64,000 nucleotides of DNA, taken from Gnetum montanum (Eukaryota; Streptophyta; Gnetopsida; Gnetales; Gnetaceae). Position 1 is the first letter of the stretch, and each line of letters begins with the position of its first letter. Both the position numbers and the translations under genes were made by a program. This document shows, one piece after another, positions 12,427 through 24,900 of the stretch. The notes beneath the pieces were generated by a model. That model ran no database searches. It saw only the letters and a program-made list of their open reading frames with translations, and was not told where the DNA came from. The DNA is taken from assembly GCA_015680685.1 (NCBI GenBank), contig MNCI01020452.1, positions 163,674-227,673 of the forward strand, in the 5' to 3' direction.

Positions 12427-12545
12427 CTTTGTTGGTTGTGTGCTAGCTAGAACTTAGGAAATATTCACATCATTGGAATGAACCCTTAGGGTTGGTTATC
12501 TTACAAATAGTGAAATGAAGGGTATTTCACATTGAATAGACAATT

Positions 12546-14850
12546 ATGTCTCCTTCTTCTTATGAGATTGTTTCACCACCTAGGTCTGATACAGGGAATA
12601 ATCGGAGGAGTAGTACACATGATAATCCGCCAATCCCTCAATAGTTTCATGTGTTATATGCCCATCCCAATGAGTATATATAAAAATTTACCTTTATCCT
12701 CCACTAGGATGAACAACTACATTGGTGTGATTTCGAAGGTAACATAGTGTTACCTCCTAATCGCTCAGTCTTGGACATGCTCCTTCGTGATCTCACATGA
12801 ATTGGTATGAAACACTTATAGGTAGAGTACGTTGTGCATGATCATGACTCAAGAGAGTATCGATTCATAGAGGCACAACGTCAAAGGGATTTACAACAGG
12901 AGAGATGTCATGAATCCATGAAAGGGAAGTTTTCTGAGAATGTCTTGTATATCATAAGTGAAAATGAGGGTGGTGAACCTGGCTCAAGAATTCTCCCACA
13001 CAATGATATTCCTCACATTAACTTTGGTCAAGGGGTTGTGTATCAGAATCTTCACTCAACTATCCATGACCTGGATTTTGGTACCGACAAACTCAAAGCG
13101 TCTGAAAATGGAACACGAACACATGACAAAGATGGACATTTTGATTGTAACCATGATCGAGGTTGCCATTGAAGAGAAGGAAGTAGGCACCATCATGTTG
13201 ACAGTCCTCCTTCTTCTTCACCTTCATCATCTCCTTCACCCTCTGCTTCAAGATCCAGATGTAGTCATAAAGGAAAAGACCATGAGGATAAAGGTAGGTA
13301 AGGTGGGAGTCATAGATGAAATAGTCAAGAAAGGGGATGAGGGCATTCTAGAGAATCATAGCATAGAAGAAGGGAAAGTAGGGAATAAGATAGGCATCAT
13401 AGATGCCATAGACAGGACAATCACAATGAACCCCTACTCACTACTCAAAGTATTCTAGACATAACTAAGGCTATGAGATGTCCAAAAAGGCACCAAAAGG
13501 ATAGCAGAATCAAGAGATTAGACATGAACAATATCCCATGATTTGAAGGGGGATACAATGATGATTCTCAAAATCATCTACAAGCATTTCATGATGCATG
13601 TGCCTTACGAAACATAGAAAATGAATGGAAAAAACTAAAGTTGTTCCCATGGACACTAGTCAAAGAAGCAGAGAGTTGGTACTGATCCTTAGAATCAAAA
13701 TCCATTCATAGATGGAGTACGATGTTAGAATTGTTCAACAATAAGTACCAAATGTACTCCTGAGTGTCCAACTTGCGAAAGAAAATCCAAGGATGGAAAT
13801 AAGGAGGACATGAACCCTTGGATGCTGGGATGATGTTATGCATTGTTACATTGTTGCCTAGGCCATGGTTACTCGCAAAGGGACCAACTACACCATCTCG
13901 TAGATGGGCTTAGGCATGAAACATGTAGAACCCTTGGGAGTTATGCTCAAGGAAGACTATTCGAGCTTAGCACCCATCAAGTATAGAGCTTATTGGAGAA
14001 AGTTGCTAAAGAGGAAGGTGAGCTAATGAAAAGAGAGAGTGTGGAGGAATATAATAGAGATCCTTTCCTCAAAAAGAAGGGAGTAAGATTTTGTAAGGAT
14101 GAAGAAGAGTCACCACTCGAAGAGATGGTGAAAAGAAAAAATTGCCTATTCAAAAGTTGGCATTGGAAGTATCGGGAAAGGTAGACCAAATGTGGGACTC
14201 CCTAGATAATATATTTCAAACCATTCTCAAAAGTGTAGAGGAGTCTAGAGAGCAAGGTAGTGATCATGAAAAGAGAAAAAAAGAGAGAAAATGAATATGC
14301 ACATAACAAAGGTAAGGGCAAAGTTGTCGTCATCGAAGAGGTTGTGGATTTTGATACAGACAATGATAGTGGATGCGAGATATGCCAATATGACCATCCT
14401 AAGGGATGTTGCCCTATAATCTCACATTTGCAAGAGTTTATGATGTATGCACTCAACCCAGGATTGAATAGAAGACAAACACCCCAAAGGTTACCTTATC
14501 CTCAAGGTAACCCAAGATAGTTGCACCAACCCTTAACATATTATCTAAGTGGAACTCCACCACAACCAACTAAGCATTATCAATACTGGCAACACCCACA
14601 ATCATGGGGAATGCCACCACCACGGCAACCGTATCCTTACCATCAACCTGAACCATATGGATATTACGGGCAGCAACCAATCTCTCCACATGACTCTACT
14701 AGTCATGTCACTCCTCAACCTCACTACCAAGCCTGTGAGTATTATAAGACACCTTCTCCTAGGGGTGATGTTCCAGAAACATACCATCCTTCTCATCTGG
14801 TTGCATCTCTTCCACCCATATCTCCATTACCACCTGCTCTAGCTATGTAG
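12546..14850 (+). pseudogene. gag: El-C gag polyprotein, decayed
   Basis: The ATG at 12546 reads MSPSSYE, in the same place as the El-A and El-F starts. Order: N-terminal domain with H.DEQLHW (about 12690); a Ser-rich then Arg/His-rich stretch (about 13180-13420, SPPSSSPSSSPSPSASRSR); capsid domain (about 13460-13990, RIKRLDMNNI, ESWY, LRKKIQGWK); then a frameshift near 13820. A Lys/Glu-rich linker (about 14230-14330) precedes a zinc knuckle CEICQYDHPKGCC at about 14375-14415 (CX2CX3HX4C, one residue shorter in the first gap than the commonest knuckle but usual in related plant gags). A Pro/Tyr/Gln-rich tail follows (14460-14850). Before and after the single frameshift the frame is otherwise continuous into the protease, so gag and pol were probably one polyprotein. 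Confidence 0.88.
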
Positions 14851-15411
14851 GGTGAGCTCCCTACCCTACTACAGCAATGTAATGCTACAAGGCCTATTAA
14901 CTCTCAATATATTGTTAGTTTTGATAATTGCATGAAGAAAATACCTTTCTTTAGAACCAACAATCTGACTAAGTCCTTGCAACCACAAGTAGCTAATCCC
15001 TTAGATGCCTCATTACCAATCAAAACTTCAGAACTCCCTTTAGACCAAACATCCTACCCAATGCATACAGTCATGTTAAATCATGTTGTCACTGATTGGA
15101 TAAAAGCTGGCCATCTTCCTAGGAAATTGTTTGATCTTAGGAGTCCTCTTATATATCTACAAATCGCTAGGAACAATACATGCAAAGCCCTTTTGGATTC
15201 AGGTTCTAGGATCAACTTAATTTCTCAAGAAATGTACAAGGCCTGGAACCTACCTACATTAAAAAAGAGTAACATTCGTTTAGAGTTGGCTGACTCGTCC
15301 ATCACTGTACCATTAAGACTAGTTGAGGACATTATCACCACTATTTGTGAATGGTCATATCTAGTTGACTTCTTAGTAATTCAAGTGAACAACAATAAGG
15401 GGGATTTCTGA
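14851..15411 (+). pseudogene. El-C aspartic protease
   Basis: The frame is open from 14932. The motif KALLDSGSRINLIS carries the catalytic DSG, followed by MYKAWNLP and a flap-like region, ending VIQVNNNKGDF before a stop at 15409. The role is cleavage of the gag-pol polyprotein. It is the best-preserved protease in the window (compare El-G 38870-39187). Downstream, the same frame continues with a conserved linker (IHDLSLEISKENTFGKIEKK, 15448-15507). Confidence 0.85.
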
Positions 15412-16084
15412 ATAATAATGGAAAGAGAATGGCTAATCATAATCAACGTGCACCTAGGAATCCATGATCTTTCCCTAGAAATATCAAAGGAAAATACATT
15501 TGGAAAGATCGAGAAGAAGAAAGTTCCATGCATCGCATATAGTAACATAGGGTGTAATTGTGTGCAGAAGTCATGGTTTGTACAATGTTTAACATTTCCT
15601 ACATGCAATTAGTGTGCACAATTGACTAATATACAAAGATTCCTATATGCAGCAAGCACATGAAAACAAGGCACCCACTAGCTAATAGCTGATCAAGAGA
15701 GTAGTTCAACTATATGCATGGAACCAACTGAGGGTTTGACTTGTGCTTACATTGATAACATAGACACATTAGACTAGGTCCATCCACAAATTCCAAGTCT
15801 TGACCTTGAAAATATCAAGTAGGGGAAGTTGGAAATCCTTAATAAGTTTAAGCAGGAGCCTCTTGAGTCAAAATCGTTGCTCACTGGTATGGAATACATG
15901 TTTTTCAAGAATGGAAAACTGGTAATTATTAATGTTAAGCTCACTCCCCAGCGAAAAGGGAGATTGCTAAAGGTAATAAATAAATGGTCAAAAGCCTTTA
16001 CTTGGTCATATCTTGAATTAATAGGAATAGATCCTAGGATATGCGAACATAGAATTTACATCGACCTCTTCATTAAGCCTAGAA
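15412..16084 (+). pseudogene. El-C protease-RT linker of pol
   Basis: Same frame as the protease, interrupted by stops near 15612 and 15820. Blocks shared with El-G and El-F include KVPCIAYSNIG, LLTGMEYMFFKNGKLVIIN and TWSYLELIGIDPRICEHRIY; the last is the usual entry into Ty3/gypsy RT. Confidence 0.75.
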
Positions 16085-17330
16085 GACAATCATAGAGACG
16101 ACTTAACCAAAAACTTAAGTGGTTAAGGAAGAAATCGAATAGCTTCTAAAAGCTGCATTCATATACCCCATTGCTGATAGTAAATGAGTTAGTCCATTAG
16201 TTATTGTACCCAAAAAGGAAGGTAAATGGAGGATGTGCATAGATTTTAGGCTACTGAATATGGAAACATTCAAAGATCACTTTTCGTTGCCATTCATTGA
16301 CCAAGTCTTAGACACCATTGCAGGGCATCGCTACTATACTTTTCTAGATGGGTACAATGGGTACAACCAAATATAAATTTCCCTAGAAGACTAAGCCAAA
16401 CCTATGTTCACCAGTCCTTGAGGAACATTTGCATACAAACAGATGTCGTTTGGCTTGTGCAATGCCCCTGCAACATTTCAATGATTAGTTTTAAGCATAT
16501 TCCAGCAGTAGATAGGAAATGGTATGGAGGTCTTCATGTACAACTTTTCCACCTACAGAGTGAACTTTGATCAAGCTTTAGACCAGTTAGAGAAAGTACT
16601 AAAATGATGTGTAGAAACCAATTTAAGGCTCAACTGGCAAAAAATCTATGTAATGATCAAATAAGGCATTGTGTTAGGGCATACAATTTCACAAATAGGG
16701 ATAGAGGTAGACCTCAAAAATATCAAAGTTATCCAAGGAATTACTTGAAAACCTAAAACTATAAAAGATATTTGATCGTTCCTTGGACACACTGGCTATT
16801 ATAGAAGATTCATTAAGAACTTTTCAAAGGTTGCAAAACCATTGGTTGAACTAACGAAAAAGGACACACCTTTTGAATGGACTAGGGAATGTGAATTAGC
16901 TTTCCAAACTTTAAAATAGAAGCTCATAGAAATACTGATTCTACAAGCTTATGACTAGTCTAGACCATTCCATATAATGACTGATGCATCCAACTATGCT
17001 TCTATACTTACACAGCTAGATGGCCAAAAAAATCCTTATTACATCCACTATGCAAATAGGAGTATTTCTGGTGCATAACTTAACTAATCTACAATAGAGA
17101 AAGAGTTAATGGTTGTAGTGTTTGCACTAGAAAAATTTAGACACTATGTATTGGGTTATAATATATTTGTACATACAGATCATAGTGAAATATGGTTCCT
17201 AATGAATAAACCAATGGTAAGCCCTCACATTATATGATGGCTTGTAATCTTATAGAAGTTAGATCTTACGATGATCGATCGTAAAGGCACTGAGAACATA
17301 GTTGCTAATAGTTTATCTCAGTTGCGATGG
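16085..17330 (+). pseudogene. El-C reverse transcriptase and RNase H
   Basis: RT blocks: WVSPLVIVPKKEGKWRMCIDFR (16184-16250 region), HRYYTFLDGYNGYN, FAYKQMSFGLCNAPATFQ. The active-site box normally FxDDF reads FMYNF, so both catalytic Asp residues are changed (about 16535). Then [19 protein letters not shown]. RNase H follows with TDASNYAS (16981), ALEKFRHYVLGY and the HTDHSEIWFL box (about 17172). A frameshift lies near 16120, with many stops of the Gln/Trp to stop type. Confidence 0.88.
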
Positions 17331-18700
17331 GACAACAAAGAGGATGAGTATCCAATTTCTGATCATTTCCCTTATGAACTCCTCTTTGCAAGTGTAGTAA
17401 CTAATCAATTGACCATGGAGACAAACTAGTATAGTAGTATTCTCACCTATCTCTTTACACAAAAAACACCACAAGAGTTAGACACTAAAAAGAAACAATA
17501 GTTTCTTCACCAAGCCAAGTATTTTATGGAAATTAATGGGAAACTTTATAAAGTATGTCCTGATGGCTTGGTTCGATGGTGTGTTCTTGATATAGATCAA
17601 TTACAAGTTTTCCAAGATGCTCATGAGGGTCCTTGTAGGGGTCATTATGCCGAGAGATGAACAACCATTAAAATATTACTTGTAAGATATTATTGGCTAC
17701 ATTGTTTCGGGATGCCCATCATTTTATCCAATCTTGTGCATGCTATCAACATGATGGGGGAATGATTGCTAGAATGGAGGGTCTGCAACAATGGATTCAA
17801 CCTTTAGAACCCTTTGACATATGGGGAATTGATTTTATGGGATCCATTACACCAATGTCCAATGGAAAAGCTTACATTGTTGTTTCCATTGACTACTTTA
17901 CAAAATGGGTAGAAGCAGCCATTATTATAGAGTGTACCTCATCTATAGCTACATGATTTGTTTAACAAAAAAATTGTAAACAAGTTTGGTATGCCTCGTG
18001 CACTTATTTCAAATAATGATACACACTTCACAGGTGCAACTTTTCAAAAACTAATGCAATGCTTAAGGGTCAAGTATAAACTGACTACACCATATCAGCC
18101 CTAAGAGAATGGTCAAGCTGAAGTTACCAATAGGAAGATTATAAAAATATTGACAAGAACTATTAGCAAGTATAGGCGAGATTGGAGCACCAAATTGAAC
18201 AATGCTCTTTGGGCATACCGCTCCACATGGAAACTCCCTATAGGCTACTCTCCCTATGAGTTAGTGTATGGGAAATGTTCAATGCTTCCCATTCAAGTAG
18301 AACTCTATACACTATCTATGATGTGTGATCTCAACCTTGAACTTGATCTAGCACAAAAAGAATGGTTAATGACCCTTAACTTGCTAGATGAGAATCGATT
18401 AGCTTCCTTATCATATAACTAATTGTACAAGGCCTTCAATAAACAACGTCATGACCTAAGGATTAGAAAACTTAAATATCAACTAGGAGATAAGGTTCTC
18501 TACAGGAATCCCACACATGTGCCACAATGAACCAAATTTCAATCACTGTGAGAAGGACCTTATGTCATTCATGCAACTTTTCTTGTAGGGGTCATAATGA
18601 TTTATAAACCTAAGAGCTCGGACAAGAAACTATTGGTTAACATCCAACAAACCAAACCTTTCCATGAGTCTAGGATAGCCATTACCAATGTTACCTCTAT
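17331..18700 (+). pseudogene. El-C integrase
   Basis: Zinc-binding region: GHYAER and CACYQHDGG (about 17640-17755). Core: WGIDFMGSITPMSNGKAYIV (17822-17881) with the first catalytic Asp present. The second Asp is lost (ISNNDTHFTG, about 18000-18030) and the Glu is present in NGQAEVTNR (18111-18137). C-terminal part: YSPYELVYGK, then GDKVLYRNPTHVPQ and PFHESRIAI (about 18660-18690). No chromodomain motif follows. Frameshifts near 17700 and 17960. Confidence 0.9.
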
Positions 18701-18744
18701 TGGTGGAAAACCTTGTTGCCTATTTTGGATTACTTCCTACCACC

Positions 18745-18760
18745 TTAGTTGTGGGGGAGA
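18745..18760 (+). other. Internal polypurine-tract-like motif just after El-C pol
   Basis: TTAGTTGTGGGGGAGA, sharing its first 13 bases with the 3' polypurine tract at 20622, but 1.9 kb upstream of the LTR and followed by a T-rich tract (18797-18915). Equivalent copies lie at the end of the coding region in El-F, El-G and El-H. Confidence 0.6.
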
Positions 18761-20621
18761 CTGCCACCAATGCTAACCATTCAAAGCCCTTAGTTACTTT
18801 TGTATTTTTTTTTCACACATTTTTGTTTTGCACAATTTTCAAATTTACTTATTTTTGTTTTACACCATCGTTCACAATTTTACTATTTCTTTGTTTGATT
18901 TACTTTTATTTTTCTTACAATAAGCACTCATGATGGTGGATTGTATTATAATGATGTTGGTTGCTAATGTTTGGGTTTTTCCTTTGATTTTCAATATTGA
19001 TACTAAGATATGGTTCTTTTGACAAAATAGGTAATGAGTCCACACTCTCCATTCATCCATTCAACTCTGTGGTCTCCCTTGGCTTGGAACTATACTATCC
19101 CTTTTCCTAAATAAACTTGTTAATGAATTGGTGGCTTGGTATTCTTAAAACCAAGGAAGGACTTAATGGTTGAAAAAGGTATGACTTGAAGGGGATTCGA
19201 TGCACTTGTGCTGGCTATTCTCTTGTGTACTTGGATGCTTTTCATGGGTTTTTTGCCATTCTAACATTGACCTACTATCAGGAAGCTGAGTAAAAAGAAA
19301 ATAAGTCTTTGCATGGTGTGGTTCTCATGAAAAAAAATGTGGGAATTCAAATCACATCCCTTAGACATAATAAAGAAATATGGGGCTACAAACACTGGTT
19401 ATGGCACTGGAAAGACATGTTACCCATGCCTGAAGGTTCCCTCTAACTAAGGCCCTTTCGCTTCCTGCTTCTCCATCTTGCTCCCCTTGGAATGGTGGTG
19501 ACTCTTTGGGGAAGCATTCTTGTTGTTTCAAGAGGATGGATTGGTCAAGTGTATTGATGTGAGGTCATTGGATGTAGTTGGTTTGAGTCTAGATTTGGAA
19601 TGAATTCTACTTAGTTACCTTAACCATAAAATACACAAGGAACTTTACACAACCTTGCTCATGGGATTCCATTCCATCTTCTCCTCTCCATATTTCTTCC
19701 CATTTTCCACCTCATTGCCGATTTTATGATTAGTCTATAATTTTGTTGATGCATTATTCTTTCTTGGTAAATTATTGTGGGTAAGCTTTTAATCCTTATT
19801 CCATATGTCATTTATAGAGCCTACAAAATCTTTGGTTTGTGGGTTTGTTAGGACATAAAAGGCATGAGCCTACTTTGGGGAGTACCCACTAACATTCCTT
19901 TATGGTGCAATTATTAAATTCTTTTCCTTAAATATTTCTTGTAATCAGTAATTTCTCATTTCATCCCCATCCATGACATCCATTTTATTGGTGTCATCGT
20001 TGTTATTTTTCCCATCTTTCTTGGTCCTTCTATTTTTTCCTTCTTATTGCTACCAGAGGTTCACTTTTGGTTGTGGGGGTTTCCATTCTACTACTTGTTT
20101 CACCCCTACACCTCAGGTAGTCACTAGTAATAAACCTCTAACTCAGTATCTGCCATAACCACAACTCAGCCAATGTGCTTTATATGAAGGTAAGGTATCA
20201 ATTGCATTGTGATCTATCTATCCTTGCTAATTTGTGACTATGTTGTGTGTGCAGATGAAAATCATATGAACAATGAACTAGGATAGAAGGGAGCACTTAG
20301 GATGGATTGGAGCTAGAGCATTTACTAAAGAAACAAGTTTTGTCACATGGCTATGGATAAACAATGGAAGGTGCAATCTTGGCATTGGTAGCAATGCACC
20401 TCATCTTCCTTTCTCTCACTATAAGCTATCAAATAAGAGTTTGGATGTTATTTATATACATTGTTCACCACCATGGGTATGAATACCAATGTTGTAATGT
20501 GTTGTTGATCCATTCACTAGGCACTTTGAGTCTGCCACCCTATTCCATTGTCAGTTGTCATTCAGTTAATAATCCCATACCTTCCCAATATTTTAAAAGG
20601 AACTCAAGGATGGGTTTTCAT
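18761..20621 (+). other. El-C non-coding 3' region
   Basis: No conserved ORF. It contains a T-rich tract, a block at about 19310-19560 that is strongly alike in El-G (about 34520-34800; both contain CTAACTAAGGCCCTTTC and GGAATGGTGGT), a short block GGCATGAGCCTACTTTGGGG at 19861-19880 shared with El-G and El-H, and another polypurine-like word at 20067-20080. Confidence 0.7.
20067..20080 (+). other. Second internal polypurine-like motif of El-C
   Basis: TTTGGTTGTGGGGGT, about 570 bp before the 3' LTR. It resembles both the pol-end motif and the true tract, and may be a decayed or redundant plus-strand primer. Confidence 0.4.
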
Positions 20622-20636
20622 TTAGTTGTGGGGGTA
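20622..20636 (+). other. El-C polypurine tract
   Basis: TTAGTTGTGGGGGTA immediately before the 3' LTR start TGATGAAC. It is the plus-strand DNA priming site. Confidence 0.85.
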
Positions 20637-21477
20637 TGATGAACTATGATATCAGAACCACGAAATCGCATTTGCGATATTGGATCTGTGATATTGAAGC
20701 CTTCCAAGTGATATCAAGCATCTGATATCAGGACTTTCCTCATTGCCTATAAATAAGAGGCAAGTGCACTTGGTTTTAGCAATTAGTCTTAGTCCCTTAC
20801 CCAAAGTCTTGCCTTTTTTCCTTTATAGAGATAGAATTATTTCTGAGTGCCTATAGTAGGAGTCATAAAGTGAACAAATATTTATTCAAGCATTGTATAC
20901 TTGAGCATACTTTGTGTAAGGCAATGAAGACAAACTTTGTGATAAACCTTGCAACATTCAGAATAGATTAATTAATGTTAATTACTATTACTTAATGCTT
21001 TCCTTAGTTAATTAATGTTTTCTCTCTCACCCCACAACTCTCCTAAGTAAGCACACTCAGTACGACCACTTTGAGCATGCGTGTAATGTTTGGTAACCCA
21101 ATAACAATTAGCATTTGGTAATCCCAGCTATGTTGCATTGGTTTAAGATATGTACGACATGTGAGAACGGATGTTGGTGTTAGGACTAGTTATAGCATAG
21201 TTGAGTAGTTAAATTAAATTAGTTACTTAGTTATCTCTCTCTCCTTCCTTTGTAGCACCAAGACATAAAAAACATAAAAAACTATAAAAAATCATGTACC
21301 TCAAGTTTACTTCACCATACAATCATGCTATATAAGTAAGCTTAGGAAGACAGCGATTGATCAACCAATCCTTGTTCCACAAAGGCACATAAGCACTTAG
21401 TCCTCAGAATTCAATTGGATCACGCATGTACACTCATATTTTTATGGTTGAGGGTAGGGATACCTCGTCACTCATCA
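20637..21477 (+). repeat. El-C 3' LTR
   Basis: 841 bp, TGATGAACT...CTCATCA, with a TATA box at 20748-20755. It matches the 5' LTR over its whole length and is followed by the AATTC target duplication. Confidence 0.93.
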
Positions 21478-21482
21478 AATTC
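21478..21482. repeat. Target-site duplication of El-C, right copy
   Basis: AATTC, identical to 11561-11565. Confidence 0.9.
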
Positions 21483-22620
21483 CAATGTACAAAACTCATC
21501 CAAAATTGCTAAAGGTTGGAGCATATATGTTACACATTGGGGTTTCATCTTCCACACACTATGGGAGCATGTGAGATATCTTGTAAAGCCCCCATAAAAT
21601 CTTAATCCCATTAGTATAGGACATTCCTTGTGCAAAATTATCAAAAGAACTACAAAACTCCTCTAACAAACCAAATGATGCCCTAGAAGCCTGAAGAGAT
21701 AAAAAATAAAGTCAAAATCCATCCAAACTAACATGGGTGGATCTCACACACTAGAGAACCTATCCCACATGATTTGGTAGTGTGTAGGACAACATGTGAG
21801 CTCACTACTAAACAATAAGTCCAAAATTTCTTATCAAATGTCTTGTAGAATCCACAACACCTAGAATGGTAAGTTAAGCAATAATATGACCTCCACAAGC
21901 TACTAGAGCTAGATCTTGATCCCACATGCTAGGAACACATGTTCCACATGTTGTGGTACCATGTGGGATAGTGTGTAATGACTTAGGAACTCTTAAACTT
22001 GATCAAAACGCATCGAACCTTGCTTAAGATAGTTGAGAAAACTACAAATCTTTCCATACACCTTGGACATTGCCATGGATGCCTGGAACATTCAAAATCT
22101 AGTCAAAAACCCATATAAACTAGCAAAGATCATCCCACACACTAGGAATCCTATCCCACACACTGTGGTAGTGTTTGGGGTAGTACATAAGGTTTGTGGC
22201 AAGATCCACCATGTTCAAAATTGTCCATAAGCTGTTTGATGGATCCAAAAAGCCATAGGATGGAAGATTAACCCAAGATTTGAACCTTACAAGCTATGAA
22301 AACTAGGTATTGGTTCCACATGCTAGGGCACTCTATCCCACACACTATGACAATATGTCAAACTTCAAAAAACAAAAACCTTACATAAGCTTACCTATGC
22401 ACAATACAATATAGTCAATAATTCCTTACAGTAGTCCTAAATGGTCTATATGTGGTCAAACCAAGTCAAAAAAGTCTCAAACTTGGCTAGAGTCTTTACA
22501 TGTTTAAGATTTAGGTCCTAGATGCTATGATGGTAGTCCAAACTACCCACACACTATAGGAATAGCAGCCACATGTTGAGAATTCAATATTTTAGCTTTT
22601 TAAAATTGTTTAGTAACAAA
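21483..22620. repeat. Diverged tandem repeat of about 200 bp with a hairpin in each unit
   Basis: Hairpin-type cores of the form CCCACACACT-gTGG-TAGTGT... occur near 21555, 21770, 21950, 22160, 22345 and 22550, spaced about 180-215 bp. Between them phrases such as GTCAAAA(A)CCAT...AACTAGCAAA and CCACATGCTAGG recur. It continues the sequence left of El-C (hairpin at 11440), so El-C landed inside this array. No coding frame. Confidence 0.65.
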
Positions 22621-22649
22621 AAGTCAATTTCTAAGTAGGTTACAACTAG

Positions 22650-22930
22650 TTTACATGAATTTTTTTACCTATTTTAATTATTTTTATTAAATTTTATTTA
22701 TTCTAGTAGTTTAGATGAGATTTTTCTTATTTTTATAAGATTTTTTCTTGTTTCAATCATTTGTGACCTTTTTTTACTAGATTTTTGCCTATTTTAGCAA
22801 TTTATGGTCTTTTTACTAGATGTTTGCTTATTTTAATAATTTATGGCCTATTTTGTTAAATTTTGATTTTGGAAATTGATAGCCTATTTTTACTAATTTT
22901 TTCCTTACTTTGATCATAAAAGCAATGAAA
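22650..22930. repeat. T-rich degenerate tandem repeat
   Basis: Roughly 45-60 bp units with CTAGATTTTTGCCTATTTTA and AATTTATGGCC-type words repeated three to four times. No gene. Confidence 0.5.
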
Positions 22931-22959
22931 AAATAAATATTATTATTTAATATCACTTT

Positions 22960-23520
22960 CAACCCTCATCAATCATATTTGACTACCTTCAACCTTGTTT
23001 GATCTTGTTTGATACCATTATGCATTATTTGATAATATTTTTCATCATTTTACCATCATTTGATGTCATTCAACATCATTTGAGATCATTTTGCATGATT
23101 TTTACAACATTCATTATCACTTGACATCATTTGGTATCGTTTTGATATCACTGGATATCCTTTGGTATCATTTTGTCATTATTTGGTGTCATTAGATACC
23201 ATTTTTTTATCATTTTGAGCATCATTTAATATCATTTTACCTTATTTTGACATCATTTGACCTATTTTAGCTTCATTTTCCCATCATTTGGCATAACTTG
23301 ATATCATTTGATGTCATCTAGTAGTACTAAGACCTCTTTCAACCTTGTTTGACATCATTCTACATGGTTTTGACCTTCATTTGGCCCTTATTTGATATCA
23401 TTTGGCATCATTTGGCCCTAATTCTACCTTGTTGCATCTCAATCTACCATATTATAACCTTTCTTGGCCTCATTTTACCTCATTCCACTTCATGTGAACC
23501 TTGTTTGACTATGCTATGCT
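22960..23520. repeat. Degenerate short tandem array of ATCATTTGATATC words
   Basis: More than twenty loose copies of TCATTTG(A/G)(C/T)ATCATTT, every 10-30 bp, over about 550 bp. There is no coding frame; the apparent ORFs are repeat translations rich in His and Ile. Confidence 0.7.
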
Positions 23521-23699
23521 TTATTATTGCGATATTTTAACATTGTTTTATAATTATGCAATACAAATGCTAGTTAATTTGCTTTTGTTAACATGCAGGA
23601 TTGAATCGTGGATACTTGGGCACAATTTGAACTACCTTTGAGCCTGAATGAACCATATCATGGTCTTGAATGATCAACTAACTTAGAATGCCTAAATCT

Positions 23700-24900
23700 T
23701 GAAGTTGAGAGCCTATTCAACTAATAGCCTTAATAGAGGAATCCCTTGAATGGCTTCAGAACATAGTCAAAACCATTAACCTTGATGTTAGAGACATCAT
23801 TGAGGAATCTCTTTTTGAAATTCCCATTACAACCTAATAGTAAGGAGAAAATGGTAAAAATAAGTTCCTCACTAAAACCCCTAATAGTCCGAGAAATCAC
23901 CAAGACCCTTGAAGATAACATTAGAGCCTTTACTTGGTCATAAGAGCATATGCTAGGACTTAACCTATGTTTAGTATATCATAATATCATATTGGACCCT
24001 AGTATCAAATTGGTTAAGCAAAAGGTATGCAAAATTAGATTAGATTTGGCCCTAGTATTTTGTGATGAGATCAAGAAACTTTACCAAGCTGGTTTAATCT
24101 AAGCCATTGATTATGTAGATTAGGTATCTAACATAGTGGTAGTTCCTAAGAAAAATGGGAGTATTCATATCTATATCGATTTCCATGACCTCAATAAGGC
24201 CACTATTAAAGATTATTTCTCATTGCCTAGTATTGATCAACTCATCAATACTATAGTTGGACATGCCTTGTTATCCTTTATGAATGGGTTCTCAAGATAT
24301 AACTAAGTTAGGATTAACCTAGAGCATCAATTATATACAACCTTCTTGACCCCTTTGGAAACCTTCTGTTATACAATGATGTCATTTGGTCTAAGGAATG
24401 CAAGAGAAACCTATCAATGATCCATGACCTACACCTTTAGTGACTACATGCTATGGTTACTTAATAATTAGGTTAATGATAGAGCCATCAAATACAAAAT
24501 AGGTAGTGATCATGCATGTGACCTAAACCTAGTACTTCAACAATGTCTCAAATATGATATTAGAAGTAATCCTAGAAATTGTGTCTTTGACATTAAAATG
24601 GGTAAAATGCTTGATATTGTAGTGTCTTAGGTTGGGATATATGTTGATCTTGATACGATTAAGATCATAACCAACCTATCACCACCTAGAAATATTATGG
24701 AACTACAAGGTTTACAAGCTAGAATACAATTTATTCGTAGGTTCATCTTGAAGCTCATAGATAAGCTAAAACCTATGCAACACTTGCTTAAGAAGGGATT
24801 TCACTATGAGTGGACTAACGAATGCCAAGAAACCTTTGACAATATTAAGGAATATTTGGTCCAACTGCCTACTATATATCCTCCTTAGAAAGACAAATCA
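23700..24900 (+). pseudogene. El-D reverse transcriptase, Tat-like, decayed
   Basis: Blocks include AFTWS at the RT entry (23930), SNIVVVPKKNGSIHIYIDFHDLNKA (about 24130-24210), DYFSLPSIDQLI, then TMMSFGLRNARETYQ. The active-site box is broken (VND for VDD, about 24475). Then QGLQARIQFIRRF and HLLKKGFHYEWTNECQ (24697-24890). The sequence type differs from El-C and matches El-E. No gag or protease directly precedes it. Reading frames shift several times. Confidence 0.8.

Larger units (their letters stand above)
11566..21477 (+). mobile_element. El-C: complete but inactive Ty3/gypsy LTR retrotransposon
   Basis: 9912 bp: 5' LTR, tRNA-Asp-type primer site, gag, protease, RT, RNase H, integrase, about 1.9 kb of non-coding 3' region, polypurine tract and 3' LTR, flanked by AATTC on both sides. 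Integrase after RNase H and the absence of a chromodomain place it in the plant non-chromovirus Ty3/gypsy group. It is close in layout to El-F and El-G and has no accessory ORF. Hand alignment of about 265 bp at the LTR start gives about 26 differences, mostly transitions, about half of them in the first 125 bp, where the GATATC palindromes lie. All enzymes carry stops and lost catalytic residues, so it cannot move by itself. Confidence 0.93.

Noticed and set aside
12958-13458. Longest open frame on the left side (166 codons, Ile/Met/Lys-rich)
   Set aside because: It is the shifted frame of the Arg/Ser/His-rich gag segment of El-C. The true frame matches other gags.
16085-18700. Endogenous pararetrovirus (caulimovirus) pol
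   Set aside because: An integrase follows RNase H and two LTRs with target duplications flank the element; pararetroviruses lack these.
18688-18933. Hydrophobic Phe-rich ORF after El-C pol (with a similar one at 35385-35597), possible envelope gene
   Set aside because: The Phe run is the translation of the T-rich tract after the purine motif. No signal peptide, Cys pattern or conserved length.
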